Shown: positions 28,003 through 38,259 of the stretch, in pieces
Layout: each line of letters starts with the position of its first letter
How positions within the stretch are numbered: the first letter of the stretch is position 1
NCBI RefSeq assembly: GCF_025426255.1
Contig: NZ_CP104861.1
Span: forward strand, 3,038,001 to 3,102,000
Reading direction: 5' to 3'
Source of the DNA: Pseudomonas fragi
Lineage (GTDB): Bacteria > Pseudomonadota > Gammaproteobacteria > Pseudomonadales > Pseudomonadaceae
Length of the DNA: 64,000 bases
Made by a program: the position numbers and the translations under genes
The notes under the pieces: generated by a model
Told to the model about the DNA's origin: nothing
The model's input: only the letters and a program-made list of their open reading frames with translations
The model's database searches: none

Positions 28003-28770
28003 TTATTTGGCGGCCATGCGCAAGGCACCGTCGAGACGGATCACCTCGCCATTGAGCATGCTGTTTTCGATAATATGCCGCACCAGCGACGCGTACTCGT
28101 CAGGCTTGCCCAGGCGTGGCGGGAACGGTACACCGGCAGCCAGGGAGTCACGTACTTCGGGAGTCATGCCGGCCATCATCGGGGTTTCAAAGATGCCCGG
28201 GGCGATGGTCATGACCCGAATCCCGAAGCGAGCCAATTCGCGAGCAGCAGGCAAGGTGAGGCTGGCGATAGCCCCCTTCGACGCGGCATACGCGGCCTGG
28301 CCGATCTGGCCGTCAAAGGCTGCCACCGAAGCCGTATTGATGATCACTCCGCGCTCGCCATCGGCATCGGCGCCGGTTTCAGCAATTGCCGCAGCGGCCA
28401 GACGCAGCATGTTGAAGCTGCCAATCAGGTTGACGTTGATCACCTGGCTGAAGCTCTCCAGCGCATGCGGGCCGTTTTTACCGATGATCTTTTCACCGCG
28501 CACGATACCTGCGCAATTGACCAGCCCGTTGACCCCGCCAAAGGCGGCCACTGTAGCCGTGACCGCCGCTTGCGCAGCATCTGCCTGGCTGATGTCGGCC
28601 ACTGCGCTACGCGCCTGGCTGCCGAGTCTGGCTGCCTGGGCGGCCACTGCATCGGCGTTCATATCCACCAACATCACCTTGGCGCCCGCCTTGACCAGCA
28701 TCTCGGCGGTGGCTGCACCCAGTCCCGATGCACCACCGGTGACGATAAAAACCTTGTTCTCGATTTGCAT
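28003..28770 (-). CDS. Type II 3-hydroxyacyl-CoA dehydrogenase (SDR)
   Basis: 255 residues. [15 protein letters not shown] nucleotide motif, [18 protein letters not shown], and catalytic Ser-Tyr-Lys in [21 protein letters not shown]. The insertion and end ([15 protein letters not shown]) resemble human HSD17B10, the 2-methyl-3-hydroxybutyryl-CoA dehydrogenase of isoleucine catabolism. Located between the thiolase and the acyl-CoA synthetase. Confidence 0.9.
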   Translation of the reverse strand: MQIENKVFIVTGGASGLGAATAEMLVKAGAKVMLVDMNADAVAAQAARLGSQARSAVADISQADAAQAAVTATVAAFGGVNGLVNCAGIVRGEKIIGKNGPHALESFSQVINVNLIGSFNMLRLAAAAIAETGADADGERGVIINTASVAAFDGQIGQAAYAASKGAIASLTLPAARELARFGIRVMTIAPGIFETPMMAGMTPEVRDSLAAGVPFPPRLGKPDEYASLVRHIIENSMLNGEVIRLDGALRMAAK

Positions 28771-28785
28771 GATAATTCCTGATTA

Positions 28786-30450
28786 TTAAGCAGAGACTTT
28801 GGCGCTTGCGGCCAGTTCAGCCTTGGCAATTTCCTGGTTGCGCAAAATAAAGCGCTGCAGCTTGCCGCTCGGCGTTTTCGGCAGCTCGCTGACAAATTCG
28901 ATTTCACGGGGATAGGCATGCGCGGCCAGACGCTGGCGTACATGCAGGCGCAGGGTTTCAGCCAGTTGCGCATCGCCCAGGTACTGCGGGTTCAAAACCA
29001 CGAAGGCTTTGACCAGCTCGGTGCGCTCGGGGTCCGGCTTGCCGACCACGGCGGCTTCGACCACGGCCGGGTGCTCGATCAGGGCGCTTTCCACATCGAA
29101 CGGCCCGACGCGATAACCGGAGGTGGTGATCACGTCATCACTACGCCCGACGAAGCTGATGCTGCCGTCCGGGTTCAGCTCCACGGTGTCGCCGCTCAGG
29201 TAATAATTGCCGACGAACGCCTTGGTCTTGAAGCCTTCGTAGCCACCAAACCAGCACATTGGCGATTGGCTGCGATCAACTGCCAGAATCCCCGGTTGGC
29301 CGACGGGCAATTCCTGATAGTTATCATCGAGCACCACGATCCGATGCCCCGGCGAGGCGAAACCTGCGGCGCCCATATGCACCGGGTGATCGAGCCCGTG
29401 GTGGTTGCACAGCACCATGCCGACTTCGGTCTGGCCGTAGTGGTCATGGATGGTGACGTCGAGTTCTTCGGCAAACCAGCGAATCACTTCAGGGTTGAGC
29501 GGCTCACCGGCGCTGCTCACCACCCGCAACTGGCCCTTGATCTTGCTGGAGAACGCGTCCCCGGCAGCGATCAGCATCCGATACGCAGTGGGCGAACCGG
29601 TGAGGTTGGTGATGCCGTACTTCTTGATCACCCGACAGGTGCTTTCGACCGTGAACGGGCCATCGTACAAAGTGATCGGGTGGCCCATGGACAACGGCCC
29701 GGTGATCCCGAAGTAGATACCGTAGGCCCAGCCCGGATCAGCCAGGTTCCAGAACGAATCCTCAGGGCGCAGCCCCACCGCATCGCGGGTATAGCTCTGG
29801 AACGCGACAATCGCCTTGAGCGGCACCAGCAGCGGCTTGGCCGGGCCGGTGGTGCCCGAGGTGAACATCAGCAAAAACGGGTCTTCACCGGTGAGCATCA
29901 CCGGCTCGCAGGTAGCCGGATAGTTATCCAGCTCCGCCCAAAAGCTGAAGTCGCCGCGCACCAGGCCCTGCCCTTTGGCCCCTGCCACCGTGACAATCGC
30001 AGGGCAATCATTGACCTCGTTGAGTTTGGCCCGGTTTACCGCATCCGTAACCACCAGCGCAGCGCCGGAACCATTGAGCCGGTGCTCGATGGCCTTGGGG
30101 CCAAATGCGGTGAAAAGCGGCTGGTAGATGGCGCCAATCCGCCAGGTTGCGAAGGCAACGATCAGCAACTCGACGTTACGCGGCAGCAAGCCTGCAACTT
30201 TATCGCCACGCTTTACGCCCTGGGCCAACAGAAAATTGGCAAAGCGCGCGGCCTGATCCTGTAACTGCGTGAAGGTATACGTTGCGCTGCTGGCATCGCG
30301 ACCCTCCCAGAACAACGCAATACGACCCGGCAAGGCATGCCGATCACAGCACTCGACACAGGCATTGATGGCCGCCAAATGGCCGTCCAGTGCGCCCGTC
30401 ACGGTACGTTGGTAGTCAAAATCATTCATCGCAGTCAGATAGTCGCGCAT
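28786..30450 (-). CDS. AMP-forming acyl-CoA synthetase
   Basis: 554 residues from the ATG giving MRDYLTAMNDFDY, which has GAGGG upstream; the frame is open 28 codons further but without a good site. ANL superfamily motifs: MFTSGTTGPAKP (phosphate loop), HDHYGQTEVGM, YYLSGDTVELNPDG, GRSDDVITTSGYRVGPFDVE and a C-terminal TPSGKLQRF with the catalytic Lys. First gene of the isoleucine-type operon. It activates a free short or branched acid; the physiological acid is not readable from sequence. Confidence 0.9.
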   Translation of the reverse strand: MRDYLTAMNDFDYQRTVTGALDGHLAAINACVECCDRHALPGRIALFWEGRDASSATYTFTQLQDQAARFANFLLAQGVKRGDKVAGLLPRNVELLIVAFATWRIGAIYQPLFTAFGPKAIEHRLNGSGAALVVTDAVNRAKLNEVNDCPAIVTVAGAKGQGLVRGDFSFWAELDNYPATCEPVMLTGEDPFLLMFTSGTTGPAKPLLVPLKAIVAFQSYTRDAVGLRPEDSFWNLADPGWAYGIYFGITGPLSMGHPITLYDGPFTVESTCRVIKKYGITNLTGSPTAYRMLIAAGDAFSSKIKGQLRVVSSAGEPLNPEVIRWFAEELDVTIHDHYGQTEVGMVLCNHHGLDHPVHMGAAGFASPGHRIVVLDDNYQELPVGQPGILAVDRSQSPMCWFGGYEGFKTKAFVGNYYLSGDTVELNPDGSISFVGRSDDVITTSGYRVGPFDVESALIEHPAVVEAAVVGKPDPERTELVKAFVVLNPQYLGDAQLAETLRLHVRQRLAAHAYPREIEFVSELPKTPSGKLQRFILRNQEIAKAELAASAKVSA

Positions 30451-30595
30451 CAGCAGAATCCCTCGGTCTTTATTTTTAGGATGGGAACCGTGAAAAATCC
30501 TGCTGATAATCGCCTTGCGAAGGCTCTGCAACAATGGTCAAACCGCTCAAGCTGGGTGACTGCTTTGGCCAATGCCGGACCACACGCGGTAGCTG

Positions 30596-31705
30596 CTACG
30601 AAACCGTGTTGCCCGCCTGTTCGCGCAGATACTCAAGCACTGCCGCCTGATCACCGGCAAAGGCAATGCGCGAGCCTTTTTTCTCGCGCTGGAAGGCGTA
30701 CATCGGGTCGTAATATTCGCGCAGCAAAGCCTCGATCCAGACCCGGTGCAGGTCCACCGCACCACAGCTTTCCTGCTCTTGCAGGGCGGCTTCCATGACG
30801 GCCTGCAAACGCTGATGGCGTTCGCCGCCCAGACGTCGCTGAATTTTCGCCAGGCTTTCCAGCAAACGCTGGGCAAACAGGGTGAAGCCGTGTTCGCCAT
30901 TTTTGACAGTGAATTCAGCGCTCAAATCCACGACGTAGTCGCGCAAAATACGCTCGACACGGCTTTGCAGGCTGTCTTCCAGCCAGACCATCGGCGCGTC
31001 TTGCATGCGTTGATACAGCGCCAGTGGCAAGGCGCAGCTGCCGACCGTGCGGCTTTCGTCTTCGACCACAAAACCTTCGTGACCTTTGGCGCGCTTTTTC
31101 AGCACGTCGATCGCCAGACGGTTTTCAAAGTCGATATTCGACGGTTGTCCGGTCGCCCGTTTGCCGAAACTTGAGCCACGATGATTGGCATGGCCTTCAA
31201 GGTCCAGGCCATTGTTCAGTTGCACCAGCACATCGGTTTTTCCGGTGCCGGTCATGCCGCCGAGTACCGTCATGGCGCATTGCGCCACGGCATCATCAAC
31301 GGTCTGGATCAGAAAGGTACGCAGCGCCTTGTAGCCGCCGGTGACACGCGGGTAATCGATCCCGGCATCCTGTTTGAGCCACTGCTGGACGATTTGCGAG
31401 CGCATGCCACCGCGAAAGCAGTACAGGCAGCCATCGGGGTTGGCCCGGGCAAAATCGGCCCATGCCTGCAGGCGTTCGGCTTTAGTCTGGCCCGACACCA
31501 GTTGATGCCCCAGCACCACAGCAGCCTGCTGGCCTTGCTGCTTGTAGCAGGTGCCGACACGTTCGCGCTCGTAGTCGGTCATCAACGGCAGGTTGACTAC
31601 ACCGGGGAACGCCCCTTTGTGAAATTCAATCGGCGCACGGGTGTCCATCATCGGCCGATCATTGAGAAACAGCTCGCGGAAGTCGGTTACGTCATAAGCC
31701 ATCAT
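30596..31705 (-). CDS. selU: tRNA 2-selenouridine synthase
   Basis: 369 residues. N-terminal rhodanese domain with the active Cys in [10 protein letters not shown] (about 96), then a P-loop domain ([12 protein letters not shown], 149-160). This is the YbbB/MnmH/SelU architecture, which geranylates 2-thiouridine and replaces it with selenium at the tRNA wobble base. Its ATG overlaps the selD stop (ATGA), so it is coupled to its selenophosphate supplier. Confidence 0.95.
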   Translation of the reverse strand: MMAYDVTDFRELFLNDRPMMDTRAPIEFHKGAFPGVVNLPLMTDYERERVGTCYKQQGQQAAVVLGHQLVSGQTKAERLQAWADFARANPDGCLYCFRGGMRSQIVQQWLKQDAGIDYPRVTGGYKALRTFLIQTVDDAVAQCAMTVLGGMTGTGKTDVLVQLNNGLDLEGHANHRGSSFGKRATGQPSNIDFENRLAIDVLKKRAKGHEGFVVEDESRTVGSCALPLALYQRMQDAPMVWLEDSLQSRVERILRDYVVDLSAEFTVKNGEHGFTLFAQRLLESLAKIQRRLGGERHQRLQAVMEAALQEQESCGAVDLHRVWIEALLREYYDPMYAFQREKKGSRIAFAGDQAAVLEYLREQAGNTVS

Positions 31706-32736
31706 GACACCTCAACCGCGTACGTCTGTCGCTCAACCAACTGGCCGATCGGCTCCAGTGCCAGGCCATGCTCGCTGGCCATTTGCAGGAACGCCTGGTT
31801 GCCCTCCGGACTGACGGCAACCAACAGGCCGCCGCTGGTTTGCGGGTCGCATAGCACACGCTTGTGCAATTCCTGAAGCGGCGAAAGCTTGCTGGCGTAA
31901 CTGTCAAAGTTGCGCAATGTGCCGCCAGGTACACAGCCCTGTTCCAGGTAGTACTCAACCGAGGCCAGAAGCGGCACTTTGGCGTACTGGATCTGCGCAG
32001 TCAGGTGGCTGCCATCGGCCATTTCCACCAAATGCCCGAGCAGGCCAAAACCGGTGACGTCAGTCATCGCCTTGACCCCATCAAGCTTGGCAAACTGGCT
32101 GCCGATCTTGTTCAGCGTGCACATCCAGTCCCGTGCCAGACCGACGTCTTCGGTGCGCAACTTGCCCTTCTTCTCGGCCGTAGTGAGGATGCCGATACCC
32201 AAGGGTTTGGTCAGGTACAGCAGGCACCCGGCGGTCGCCGTGTCGTTGCGCTTCATGTGGCGCTTGTTGACCACACCGGTCACGGCCAGGCCGAAAATCG
32301 GCTCTGGGGTGTCGATCGAATGCCCGCCCGCCAGCGGGATGCCAGCGTCATCGCACACGGCACGACCACCGCGAATCACTTCACGGGCCACTTCGGGTGG
32401 CAGCAAATGCACCGGCCAGCCCAGAATCGCAATCGCCATCAACGGATCGCCGCCCATGGCATAGATATCGCTGATGGCATTGGTGGCCGCAATCCGGCCG
32501 AAATCGTAGGGATCATCGACAATCGGCATGAAGAAGTCGGTGGTCGAGACCACTCCGCGTTCGTCATCCAGCGCATAAACCGCCGCATCGTCGCGTGACG
32601 CATTGCCTACCCAAAGTTTGGAATCGAGGTTTTGCGCGCCACTGCCGGCGAGAATCACTTCCAGTACCTGAGGCGAAATCTTGCACCCGCACCCCGCGCC
32701 GTGGCTGTACTGGGTCAGGCGAATCGGCTCGCTCAT
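31702..32736 (-). CDS. selD: Selenide, water dikinase (selenophosphate synthetase)
   Basis: 344 residues from the ATG giving [19 protein letters not shown]; an upstream start lacks support. The N-terminal Gly-rich loop holds Cys16 (position of Sec or Cys in the family) and Lys19, so this is the Cys form. ATP-binding motifs [25 protein letters not shown] and the ATP-grasp-like PurM fold pattern [11 protein letters not shown] are present. Uses ATP and selenide. Partner selU overlaps; selA and selB are not in the window. Confidence 0.95.
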   Translation of the reverse strand: MSEPIRLTQYSHGAGCGCKISPQVLEVILAGSGAQNLDSKLWVGNASRDDAAVYALDDERGVVSTTDFFMPIVDDPYDFGRIAATNAISDIYAMGGDPLMAIAILGWPVHLLPPEVAREVIRGGRAVCDDAGIPLAGGHSIDTPEPIFGLAVTGVVNKRHMKRNDTATAGCLLYLTKPLGIGILTTAEKKGKLRTEDVGLARDWMCTLNKIGSQFAKLDGVKAMTDVTGFGLLGHLVEMADGSHLTAQIQYAKVPLLASVEYYLEQGCVPGGTLRNFDSYASKLSPLQELHKRVLCDPQTSGGLLVAVSPEGNQAFLQMASEHGLALEPIGQLVERQTYAVEVS

Positions 32737-32804
32737 GGAGGCACCTCTAGTCAATGTCAAAGCGCCTGATACTAGCAGAGCGGCGCCTTGCACCGCAGGT
32801 CTTC

Positions 32805-32910
32805 TGTAGCCGCTGCCGAAGGCTGCGACAAGGGCCGCAGCACCTTCGCCTTTGATGGAAGCGCCTTGGGGCCGCTGCGCAACCCATCGCAGCCTGCGGC
32901 AGTGGCTACA
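32805..32910. repeat. REP element pair (BIME-like)
   Basis: TGTAGCCGCTGCCGAAGGCT and, about 85 bases on, the inverted copy ending TGCGGCAGTGGCTACA. Head-to-head REP arrangement typical of Pseudomonas. Confidence 0.85.
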
Positions 32911-32962
32911 GGTTTTGTGACCATCGAGGGATGACCGGCATGCTGAAAATCGACCTGCCAGT

Positions 32963-33000
32963 CACATATGTAGTGCTTAAAAATAATCACTACATATGTA
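32963..33000. promoter_or_regulatory. 12-bp inverted repeat ACATATGTAGTG / CACTACATATGT
   Basis: Arms at 32964-32975 and 32988-32999 are exact complements separated by 12 A/T-rich bases; each arm also contains the palindrome ACATATGT. The right arm abuts the -35 at 33001. Looks like a dimeric repressor operator; the regulator is unknown. Confidence 0.55.
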
Positions 33001-33029
33001 TTGACGACAGGTTTTTCCCCCAGCATTAT
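33001..33029 (+). promoter_or_regulatory. Predicted sigma-70 promoter
   Basis: TTGACG at 33001-33006, exactly 17 bases, then CATTAT at 33024-33029. It directly follows the inverted repeat, so binding there would block the -35. What it transcribes is unclear. Confidence 0.55.
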
Positions 33030-33267
33030 GCAGACGTCTTCCCCACCGGAAGCACTGGAAAGGGTTGTTGCATGCATGCTCGACGAGCTGTCGGGCTGTT
33101 CCGGGATAGGTACTGCCCACAAGGCAGAATTGATGAAGCTGACCTGGCTTGATCGTCCGCGTCAAAGACGACAGAGGCTAGCGAAAGGTCCTCAAGAAGC
33201 TTGTGGCTGATGCGTCATGTCACCCTGGCATCCTGGTTCACGCTGCTCTCCCTCGCTTTACGCTCTT

Positions 33268-33296
33268 TATGTAGCGCTTTGTTTTACGACTACATA
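33268..33296. repeat. Second TATGTAG / CTACATA inverted repeat
   Basis: TATGTAG and CTACATA arms separated by 15 bases, related to the operator-like repeat at 32963; ACTACATATG (33289-33298) matches the core exactly. Lies about 105 bases upstream of the gene at 33401. Confidence 0.4.
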
Positions 33297-33400
33297 TGAC
33301 GAACTCAAGGCAGATCTGCTTTAGATGGACACTACGTAGCGCTGCAGGTGCAGTTGCGCGAATCAATTAGACAGATCAACGAGTAGTCACGGAGTTAGCC

Positions 33401-33730
33401 ATGAACCTGAATAACCAACCGACTGTTAACGAGCTGGCTCGACTGTTCGCCGCTCAGAAAGACACGCTGAACGACCACATCCTGTGGATCAGCGACGCCG
33501 GTGATGTGCGTATCGACGCAGTGACATCGTGCAAGGAAGAAACCAGATTCGAGGAGGAACGCCCACAAATGCGAGCCCACCTCAAAATGTACCGCCGTGG
33601 CCAAGGCTACGTGGGCAAGAAGGCCGCCGCCGATAGCGACTACATGGCGCGTGTCCTGCAAACCTTGACCCTGACCTGGGAAAAGGCTCAAACCGAGCCG
33701 GCACTGGTCAAAGTTAACAGCTACAGCTGA
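33401..33730 (+). CDS. Conserved hypothetical protein, 109 aa
   Basis: 109 residues with CGGAG a few bases upstream. It is soluble, with no signal peptide or membrane segment; charged in the centre (CKEETRFEEERPQMRAH) and helical at the end (DYMARVLQTLTLTWEKA). I recognise a similar short protein in other pseudomonads near etfBA but know no function for it. A strong terminator follows. Confidence 0.7.
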   Translation: MNLNNQPTVNELARLFAAQKDTLNDHILWISDAGDVRIDAVTSCKEETRFEEERPQMRAHLKMYRRGQGYVGKKAAADSDYMARVLQTLTLTWEKAQTEPALVKVNSYS

Positions 33731-33744
33731 TAACCCCGCCGTAC

Positions 33745-33778
33745 AAAAAAGCCCCGGATAATCTCCGGGGCTTTTTTT
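33745..33778. terminator. Bidirectional terminator between 33401 gene and etfA
   Basis: AAAAAAGCCCCGGA, five-base loop, TCCGGGGCTTTTTT: a GC-rich 8-bp stem flanked by A and T runs, working for both convergent genes. Confidence 0.92.
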
Positions 33779-33784
33779 GGGCTG

Positions 33785-34714
33785 CTATACCGCCTGTTCC
33801 AGCTCAGGCACCGCCTCGAACAAGTCCGCTACCAGACCGTAATCCGCTACCTGGAAGATCGGTGCTTCTTCGTCCTTGTTGATCGCAACGATCACTTTGG
33901 AGTCTTTCATACCGGCCAGATGCTGGATCGCGCCGGAAATACCAACGGCGATGTACAGTTGAGGCGCAACGATTTTGCCGGTCTGTCCGACCTGCATGTC
34001 GTTGGGTACAAAGCCTGCGTCCACTGCAGCACGAGAAGCCCCGACACCTGCGCCCAGCTTGTCGGCCAGTGAATACAGGTACTTGAAGTTGTCACCATTC
34101 TGCATCCCGCGACCGCCGGAGACGACGATTTTGGCTGCGGTCAGCTCAGGACGGTCCGACTTGGCCAGCTCTTCGCTGACAAACGACGAAGTGCCTGCAT
34201 CGTGAACCGCTGCAAGTGCTTCAACCGCTGCCGAACCACCTTGTGCGGCAACCGGATCGAAACCGGTGGCACGCACGGTAATCACTTTGACCGGTGCAGT
34301 GGACTGCACGGTGGCAATGGCGTTACCGGCGTAGATCGGACGGGTGAAGGTGTCAGCGCTGATGACCGAGATGATCTCGGAGATCTGGTCAACGTCCAAC
34401 TGCGCAGCAACGCGCGGCAGGATGTTTTTGCCGTTGGAGGTGGCAGCAGCCAGGATATGGCTGTAGCCAGCAGCAAGCTCAGCTACCAGCGGGGCAACGT
34501 TCTCAGGCAACTGATGCGCGTAAGCCGCGTTGTCAGCCACCAGGATTTTAGCCACGCCAGCAATGTTAGCAGCAGCTTCAGCTACAGCACCAATGCCCTG
34601 GCCTGCGACCAGAACGTTGATATCGCCACCGATTTTAGCGGCAGCGGCTACGGTGTTCAGCGTGGCCGGAGCCAGCGTTTTGCCGTCGTGTTCTGCGATT
34701 ACCAAGATAGTCAT
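33785..34714 (-). CDS. etfA: Electron transfer flavoprotein alpha subunit
   Basis: 309 residues. N-terminal Rossmann-like domain and the C-terminal FAD-binding domain with [44 protein letters not shown] and [18 protein letters not shown]. With EtfB it accepts electrons from acyl-CoA dehydrogenases (several are encoded in this window) and passes them to ETF-quinone oxidoreductase. Starts two bases after etfB. Confidence 0.97.
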   Translation of the reverse strand: MTILVIAEHDGKTLAPATLNTVAAAAKIGGDINVLVAGQGIGAVAEAAANIAGVAKILVADNAAYAHQLPENVAPLVAELAAGYSHILAAATSNGKNILPRVAAQLDVDQISEIISVISADTFTRPIYAGNAIATVQSTAPVKVITVRATGFDPVAAQGGSAAVEALAAVHDAGTSSFVSEELAKSDRPELTAAKIVVSGGRGMQNGDNFKYLYSLADKLGAGVGASRAAVDAGFVPNDMQVGQTGKIVAPQLYIAVGISGAIQHLAGMKDSKVIVAINKDEEAPIFQVADYGLVADLFEAVPELEQAV

Positions 34715-34716
34715 GA

Positions 34717-35481
34717 TTAGATTACCTTCGCTTCGGTTTTCAGTTTCTCGACCAGTTCAGCCACCGACTTGACCTTGATGCCCGCGCTGCGTGCAGCAGG
34801 CGCTTCGACTTTCAAGGTTTTGTTGGTCGACGCAGTGGAAACGCCCAACGCTTCTGGCGTCAGCACTTCAAGCGGCTTCTTCTTGGCTTTCATGATGTTT
34901 GGCAGGGACGCATAACGCGGCTCGTTCAAACGCAGATCCGTGGTGATGATCGCTGGCAAGCTCAGCGAAACAGTTTGCGCGCCACCGTCAACTTCACGGG
35001 TCACGACAACCTTGTCGCCCGCCACTTCAACTTTGGAGGCGAAAGTGCCCTGACCGTAACCGGTCAGCGCAGCCAGCATCTGGCCGGTCTGGTTGTTGTC
35101 GCTGTCGATGGCCTGTTTGCCCAGGATCATCAGCTGAGGCTGCTCCTTGTCGACCACTGCCTTGAGCAGCTTGGCCACGGCGAGCGAGGTCAGGTCTTCG
35201 GCGGACTCGACGAGAATGGCGCGATCTGCACCCAGTGCCAGCGCGGTACGCAGCTGTTCCTGAGCAGTGGTCGGGCCGATGCAGACGACGACGATTTCAG
35301 TCGCAACACCCCCTTCTTTTATAGAAAGCTCTTTCAGGCGTACGGCTTCTTCCACAGCGATTTCGCAGAAGGGGTTCATCGACATCTTGACGTTGGCGAG
35401 GTCAACACCGGAGTTGTCCGCCTTGACGCGTACTTTAACGTTGTAGTCGACCACGCGTTTGATACAGGCCAGCACCTTCAT
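34717..35481 (-). CDS. etfB: Electron transfer flavoprotein beta subunit
   Basis: 254 residues. [16 protein letters not shown] start, [16 protein letters not shown], the AMP-binding region [11 protein letters not shown], and the recognition loop [17 protein letters not shown] that docks acyl-CoA dehydrogenases. Upstream gene of the etfBA pair; the ETF dehydrogenase gene is not adjacent. Confidence 0.97.
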   Translation of the reverse strand: MKVLACIKRVVDYNVKVRVKADNSGVDLANVKMSMNPFCEIAVEEAVRLKELSIKEGGVATEIVVVCIGPTTAQEQLRTALALGADRAILVESAEDLTSLAVAKLLKAVVDKEQPQLMILGKQAIDSDNNQTGQMLAALTGYGQGTFASKVEVAGDKVVVTREVDGGAQTVSLSLPAIITTDLRLNEPRYASLPNIMKAKKKPLEVLTPEALGVSTASTNKTLKVEAPAARSAGIKVKSVAELVEKLKTEAKVI

Positions 35482-35557
35482 GGTTTTTTCCCTCTATGGC
35501 TGCAGGGGCAGCGCCGACAGCAAACAGCACCGCACACCTGTGTTGATTGGAAAGCCC

Positions 35558-36985
35558 TTAAACCGTCGCCGGTTCAACGGGCAAAATCAGTTGATCCGGC
35601 ACCGCTTGCCCCGAGTTACGCGCCACGAAGTAATACACCAGCGCTGGCAGCGTCAGGCCGATAATCCACGAGATATCAGTCCCGCCCAGCGGCTCGACCA
35701 AAGGCCCGGTATAGAAGCTGGTGGCAATAAACGGCAGCTGAATTACCACCCCAAAGGCGTAGACCAGAATACCCCGCAGATTCCAGCGCCCGTATCGGCC
35801 ATTCGGGTTAGACAGTGCCGGTACGTCATAGCGCTCTTTGCTGATCAAGTAGAAATCAACCAGATTGATCGCACTCCAAGGGGTGAAAAAAGCCAACAAA
35901 AACAGGATGAATGCAGAGAAGTCCTTGAGGAACGAATGCTGCCCCAGCAACGCCAACGCGGTAGCAAAGCCCACCATGAGCAGGATGTAAAACAGGCGCA
36001 AAGCTTTGGAAATTTCATGGTTGCCACGAAAGCCACTGACAATGGTCGCCAGTGACATGAAGCTGCCGTAAGCATTGAGTGTGGTGATGGTCACCTTGCC
36101 GAATACCACACAAAAATACAGCAACGCCGCCATTGCCCCGCTCGCTCCCATGCCAACGATGTACGACACCTCATGCCCGGCAAACTTGCTGCCCGCCAAC
36201 GCGGCCACAAATACCCCGAAGACCATCGAAATCTGCGAACCGACGACCGACCCCAGACCCACCGCCAGAAAGGTTTTCAGCGACGAGGTATTGGATGGCA
36301 AGTAACGCGAGTAGTCCGCCACATATGGCCCAAAGGCGATCTGCCAGGACGCCGACAAGGAAATGGCCAGCAAAAAACTACTCAATGAAAAGTGTTTGTT
36401 GCTCAGCAACAAACCAATGTCGTTTTGTGAAATCAAGGTGTAGAACAGGTAGAAAAACGCCAGCACCCCGACCACACTCGCCACGCGGCCGATCATGTGA
36501 ATAGTGCGATAGCCCAGAATGGTCAGCAGCACGATCAGCGCGGCAAAAATCAGTATGCCCCACGAATCACTCACCCCGATCAGTTGCCCCACCGCCTGCC
36601 CAGCCAGCACTGAACCGCTGGCCGAAAAGCCCACGTACATCAGGCACACCAGCACAATCGGGATCACTGCGCCGTAGACTCCGAATTGCACTCGGCTGGA
36701 GATCATCTGCGGCAAGCCCAGTTTCGGCCCCTGCGCCGCGTGCAACGCCATGATGGTTCCGCCCAGTACTTGCCCGATCAGCAGACCGATCAGCGACCAG
36801 AACACATCGCCGCCCAGCACCACGGCCAGGGCCCCGGTGACAATTGCAGTGACTTGCAGGTTGGCCCCGAACCACAAGGTGAACTGGCTGAACAGGCGCC
36901 CATGGCGCTCTGATTCAGGGATGTAATCAATAGAACGCTGTTCTACCAGCGTAGCCCGCGGCGAATCTTGGTTGAGCGTGGACAT
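35558..36985 (-). CDS. NCS1-family nucleobase/cation permease
   Basis: 475 residues from the ATG giving MSTLNQDSPRATLVEQRSID; about 12 membrane helices. IDYIPESERHGRLFSQFTLW at the start, GANLQ, and the central ISLSASWQIAFGPYVADYSRYLP are typical of purine-cytosine permeases (CodB branch), which import nucleobases or related N-heterocycles with a cation. Downstream of, and same strand as, the acyl-CoA dehydrogenase / CaiB pair. CodB-like permeases also occur in hut clusters of pseudomonads, which is notable given the HutC-like regulator nearby. Confidence 0.88.
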   Translation of the reverse strand: MSTLNQDSPRATLVEQRSIDYIPESERHGRLFSQFTLWFGANLQVTAIVTGALAVVLGGDVFWSLIGLLIGQVLGGTIMALHAAQGPKLGLPQMISSRVQFGVYGAVIPIVLVCLMYVGFSASGSVLAGQAVGQLIGVSDSWGILIFAALIVLLTILGYRTIHMIGRVASVVGVLAFFYLFYTLISQNDIGLLLSNKHFSLSSFLLAISLSASWQIAFGPYVADYSRYLPSNTSSLKTFLAVGLGSVVGSQISMVFGVFVAALAGSKFAGHEVSYIVGMGASGAMAALLYFCVVFGKVTITTLNAYGSFMSLATIVSGFRGNHEISKALRLFYILLMVGFATALALLGQHSFLKDFSAFILFLLAFFTPWSAINLVDFYLISKERYDVPALSNPNGRYGRWNLRGILVYAFGVVIQLPFIATSFYTGPLVEPLGGTDISWIIGLTLPALVYYFVARNSGQAVPDQLILPVEPATV

Positions 36986-37116
36986 AAGCAGTTCCTTCAG
37001 GCTGGCACCACAGGTGCGCCGTGTTGTTTTGGGAAAGACTTTTCCAATCCTTGACCGGACTTCAGTGCATCCATGCAACAACGGGCAGGCCCCAACCTGC
37101 ACCTGCCACAGGTTGA

Positions 37117-38259
37117 TTACCTGGTAGCGTCGAGCAAGGCGCGGGAGATGATGATCTTCTGCACCTCGGAGGTGCCTTCAAAAATCCGCAAAATCCGTGC
37201 ATCACGCACATAGCGCTCCAGCGGTAAATCCCGGCTGTAACCATAACCACCGTGCAGTTGCAGCGCGGCATCAGTAATAAACCCGGCGCATTCGGCGGCC
37301 ACCAATTTGGCGGTGGCCGAGTCCAGGCTGAAACGTTCGCCGCTATCACGCCGGGCGGCGGCTTTCATGGTCAGCATGCGCGCACTTTCAAGCTGAGCGT
37401 ACATGTCTGCCAGTCGCCATTGCGTACCTTGATACGCCGCCAGAGGCTTGGGCCCGATCTGACGCTCACGCACCCAGCTCAGGCTGGCTTGCAGAGCCGC
37501 ATTGGCAATCCCGAGCGACATGGCTGCCACCTCCACCCGTCCGCGATCCAGCACCGCCATTGCCGTGTTGAACCCCTGGCCCTCAACACCGAGCAATGCC
37601 GACTCCGGCAACCAGCAGTCCAGCGCCAGCTCATAGATGGTACTGCCACGCAGGCCCATGGTTTTTTCCGGACTGGAGAAGCTGATGCCCGCCGTGCCCC
37701 TGGGCACCATAAAGGCACTGATGCCCTTGTGCCCGGCGTCTGCGTCAGTCTTCACGTACAGCACAATAAAGTCGGCTTCCTTGGCGTTGGTAATGTAGTG
37801 CTTGCTGCCGCGTATGCGCCAACCGCCCTCTTCACGTGCTGCGCGACTGCGCATATCGGCCGGGTTCGAGCCCGCCGCCGGTTCAGTCAGGGCAAAGGCA
37901 CCGAGTAACTCGCCGCTGGCTGCACGTGGCAACCATTCCTGTTTTTGTTGCTCGGTGCCGCCGAGCAGGATCGAGTCCGTGGCCAAAAAGTGTGCGGTCA
38001 TTGCCGATGCGGTGGAGGCACAGGCCCCCGCCACCGCTTCCACTACACGACTCATCGCCAGGCTACCGATGCCCAGGCCGCCGTATTCTTCTGGCAGGTT
38101 GATGCCCATGCAGCCCAAATCGCCCAGGGCCCGGATGCTCGCCAGACAAAAGCTTTCGGTTTCGTCGTAGTGCTGGGCCAGTGGTTGAATCACTTCGCGG
38201 GCCACTTGCTCGGCGCTGTCGACCACGGCCAACTCTTCTGCAGTCATTTCGAAGTTCAT
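37117..38259 (-). CDS. Acyl-CoA dehydrogenase
   Basis: 380 residues. LTEPAAGSNPADMRSRAARE, GSKHYITNAKEADF, QLHGGYGYSRDLPLERYVRD and RIFEGTSEVQ with the expected catalytic Glu. It overlaps the CaiB-family gene by four bases, so a CoA-transferase feeds it. The pair resembles glutarate-type and other dicarboxylate or carnitine-like routes, but motifs do not identify a glutaryl-CoA dehydrogenase. Confidence 0.88.
   Translation of the reverse strand: MNFEMTAEELAVVDSAEQVAREVIQPLAQHYDETESFCLASIRALGDLGCMGINLPEEYGGLGIGSLAMSRVVEAVAGACASTASAMTAHFLATDSILLGGTEQQKQEWLPRAASGELLGAFALTEPAAGSNPADMRSRAAREEGGWRIRGSKHYITNAKEADFIVLYVKTDADAGHKGISAFMVPRGTAGISFSSPEKTMGLRGSTIYELALDCWLPESALLGVEGQGFNTAMAVLDRGRVEVAAMSLGIANAALQASLSWVRERQIGPKPLAAYQGTQWRLADMYAQLESARMLTMKAAARRDSGERFSLDSATAKLVAAECAGFITDAALQLHGGYGYSRDLPLERYVRDARILRIFEGTSEVQKIIISRALLDATR

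Larger units (their letters stand above)
32737..33400. other. Long gap with REP element, palindromic promoter unit and no convincing gene
   Basis: 664 bases between selD and the small gene at 33401. It holds a REP pair (32805-32910), an inverted repeat abutting a consensus-like promoter (32963-33029), and a further related inverted repeat (33268-33296). Short open frames such as 33001-33210 (69 codons, MTTGFSPSIMQ...) and a 27-codon frame beginning near 33073 follow the promoter, but I recognise neither. The region may be a decayed gene. Confidence 0.5.
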
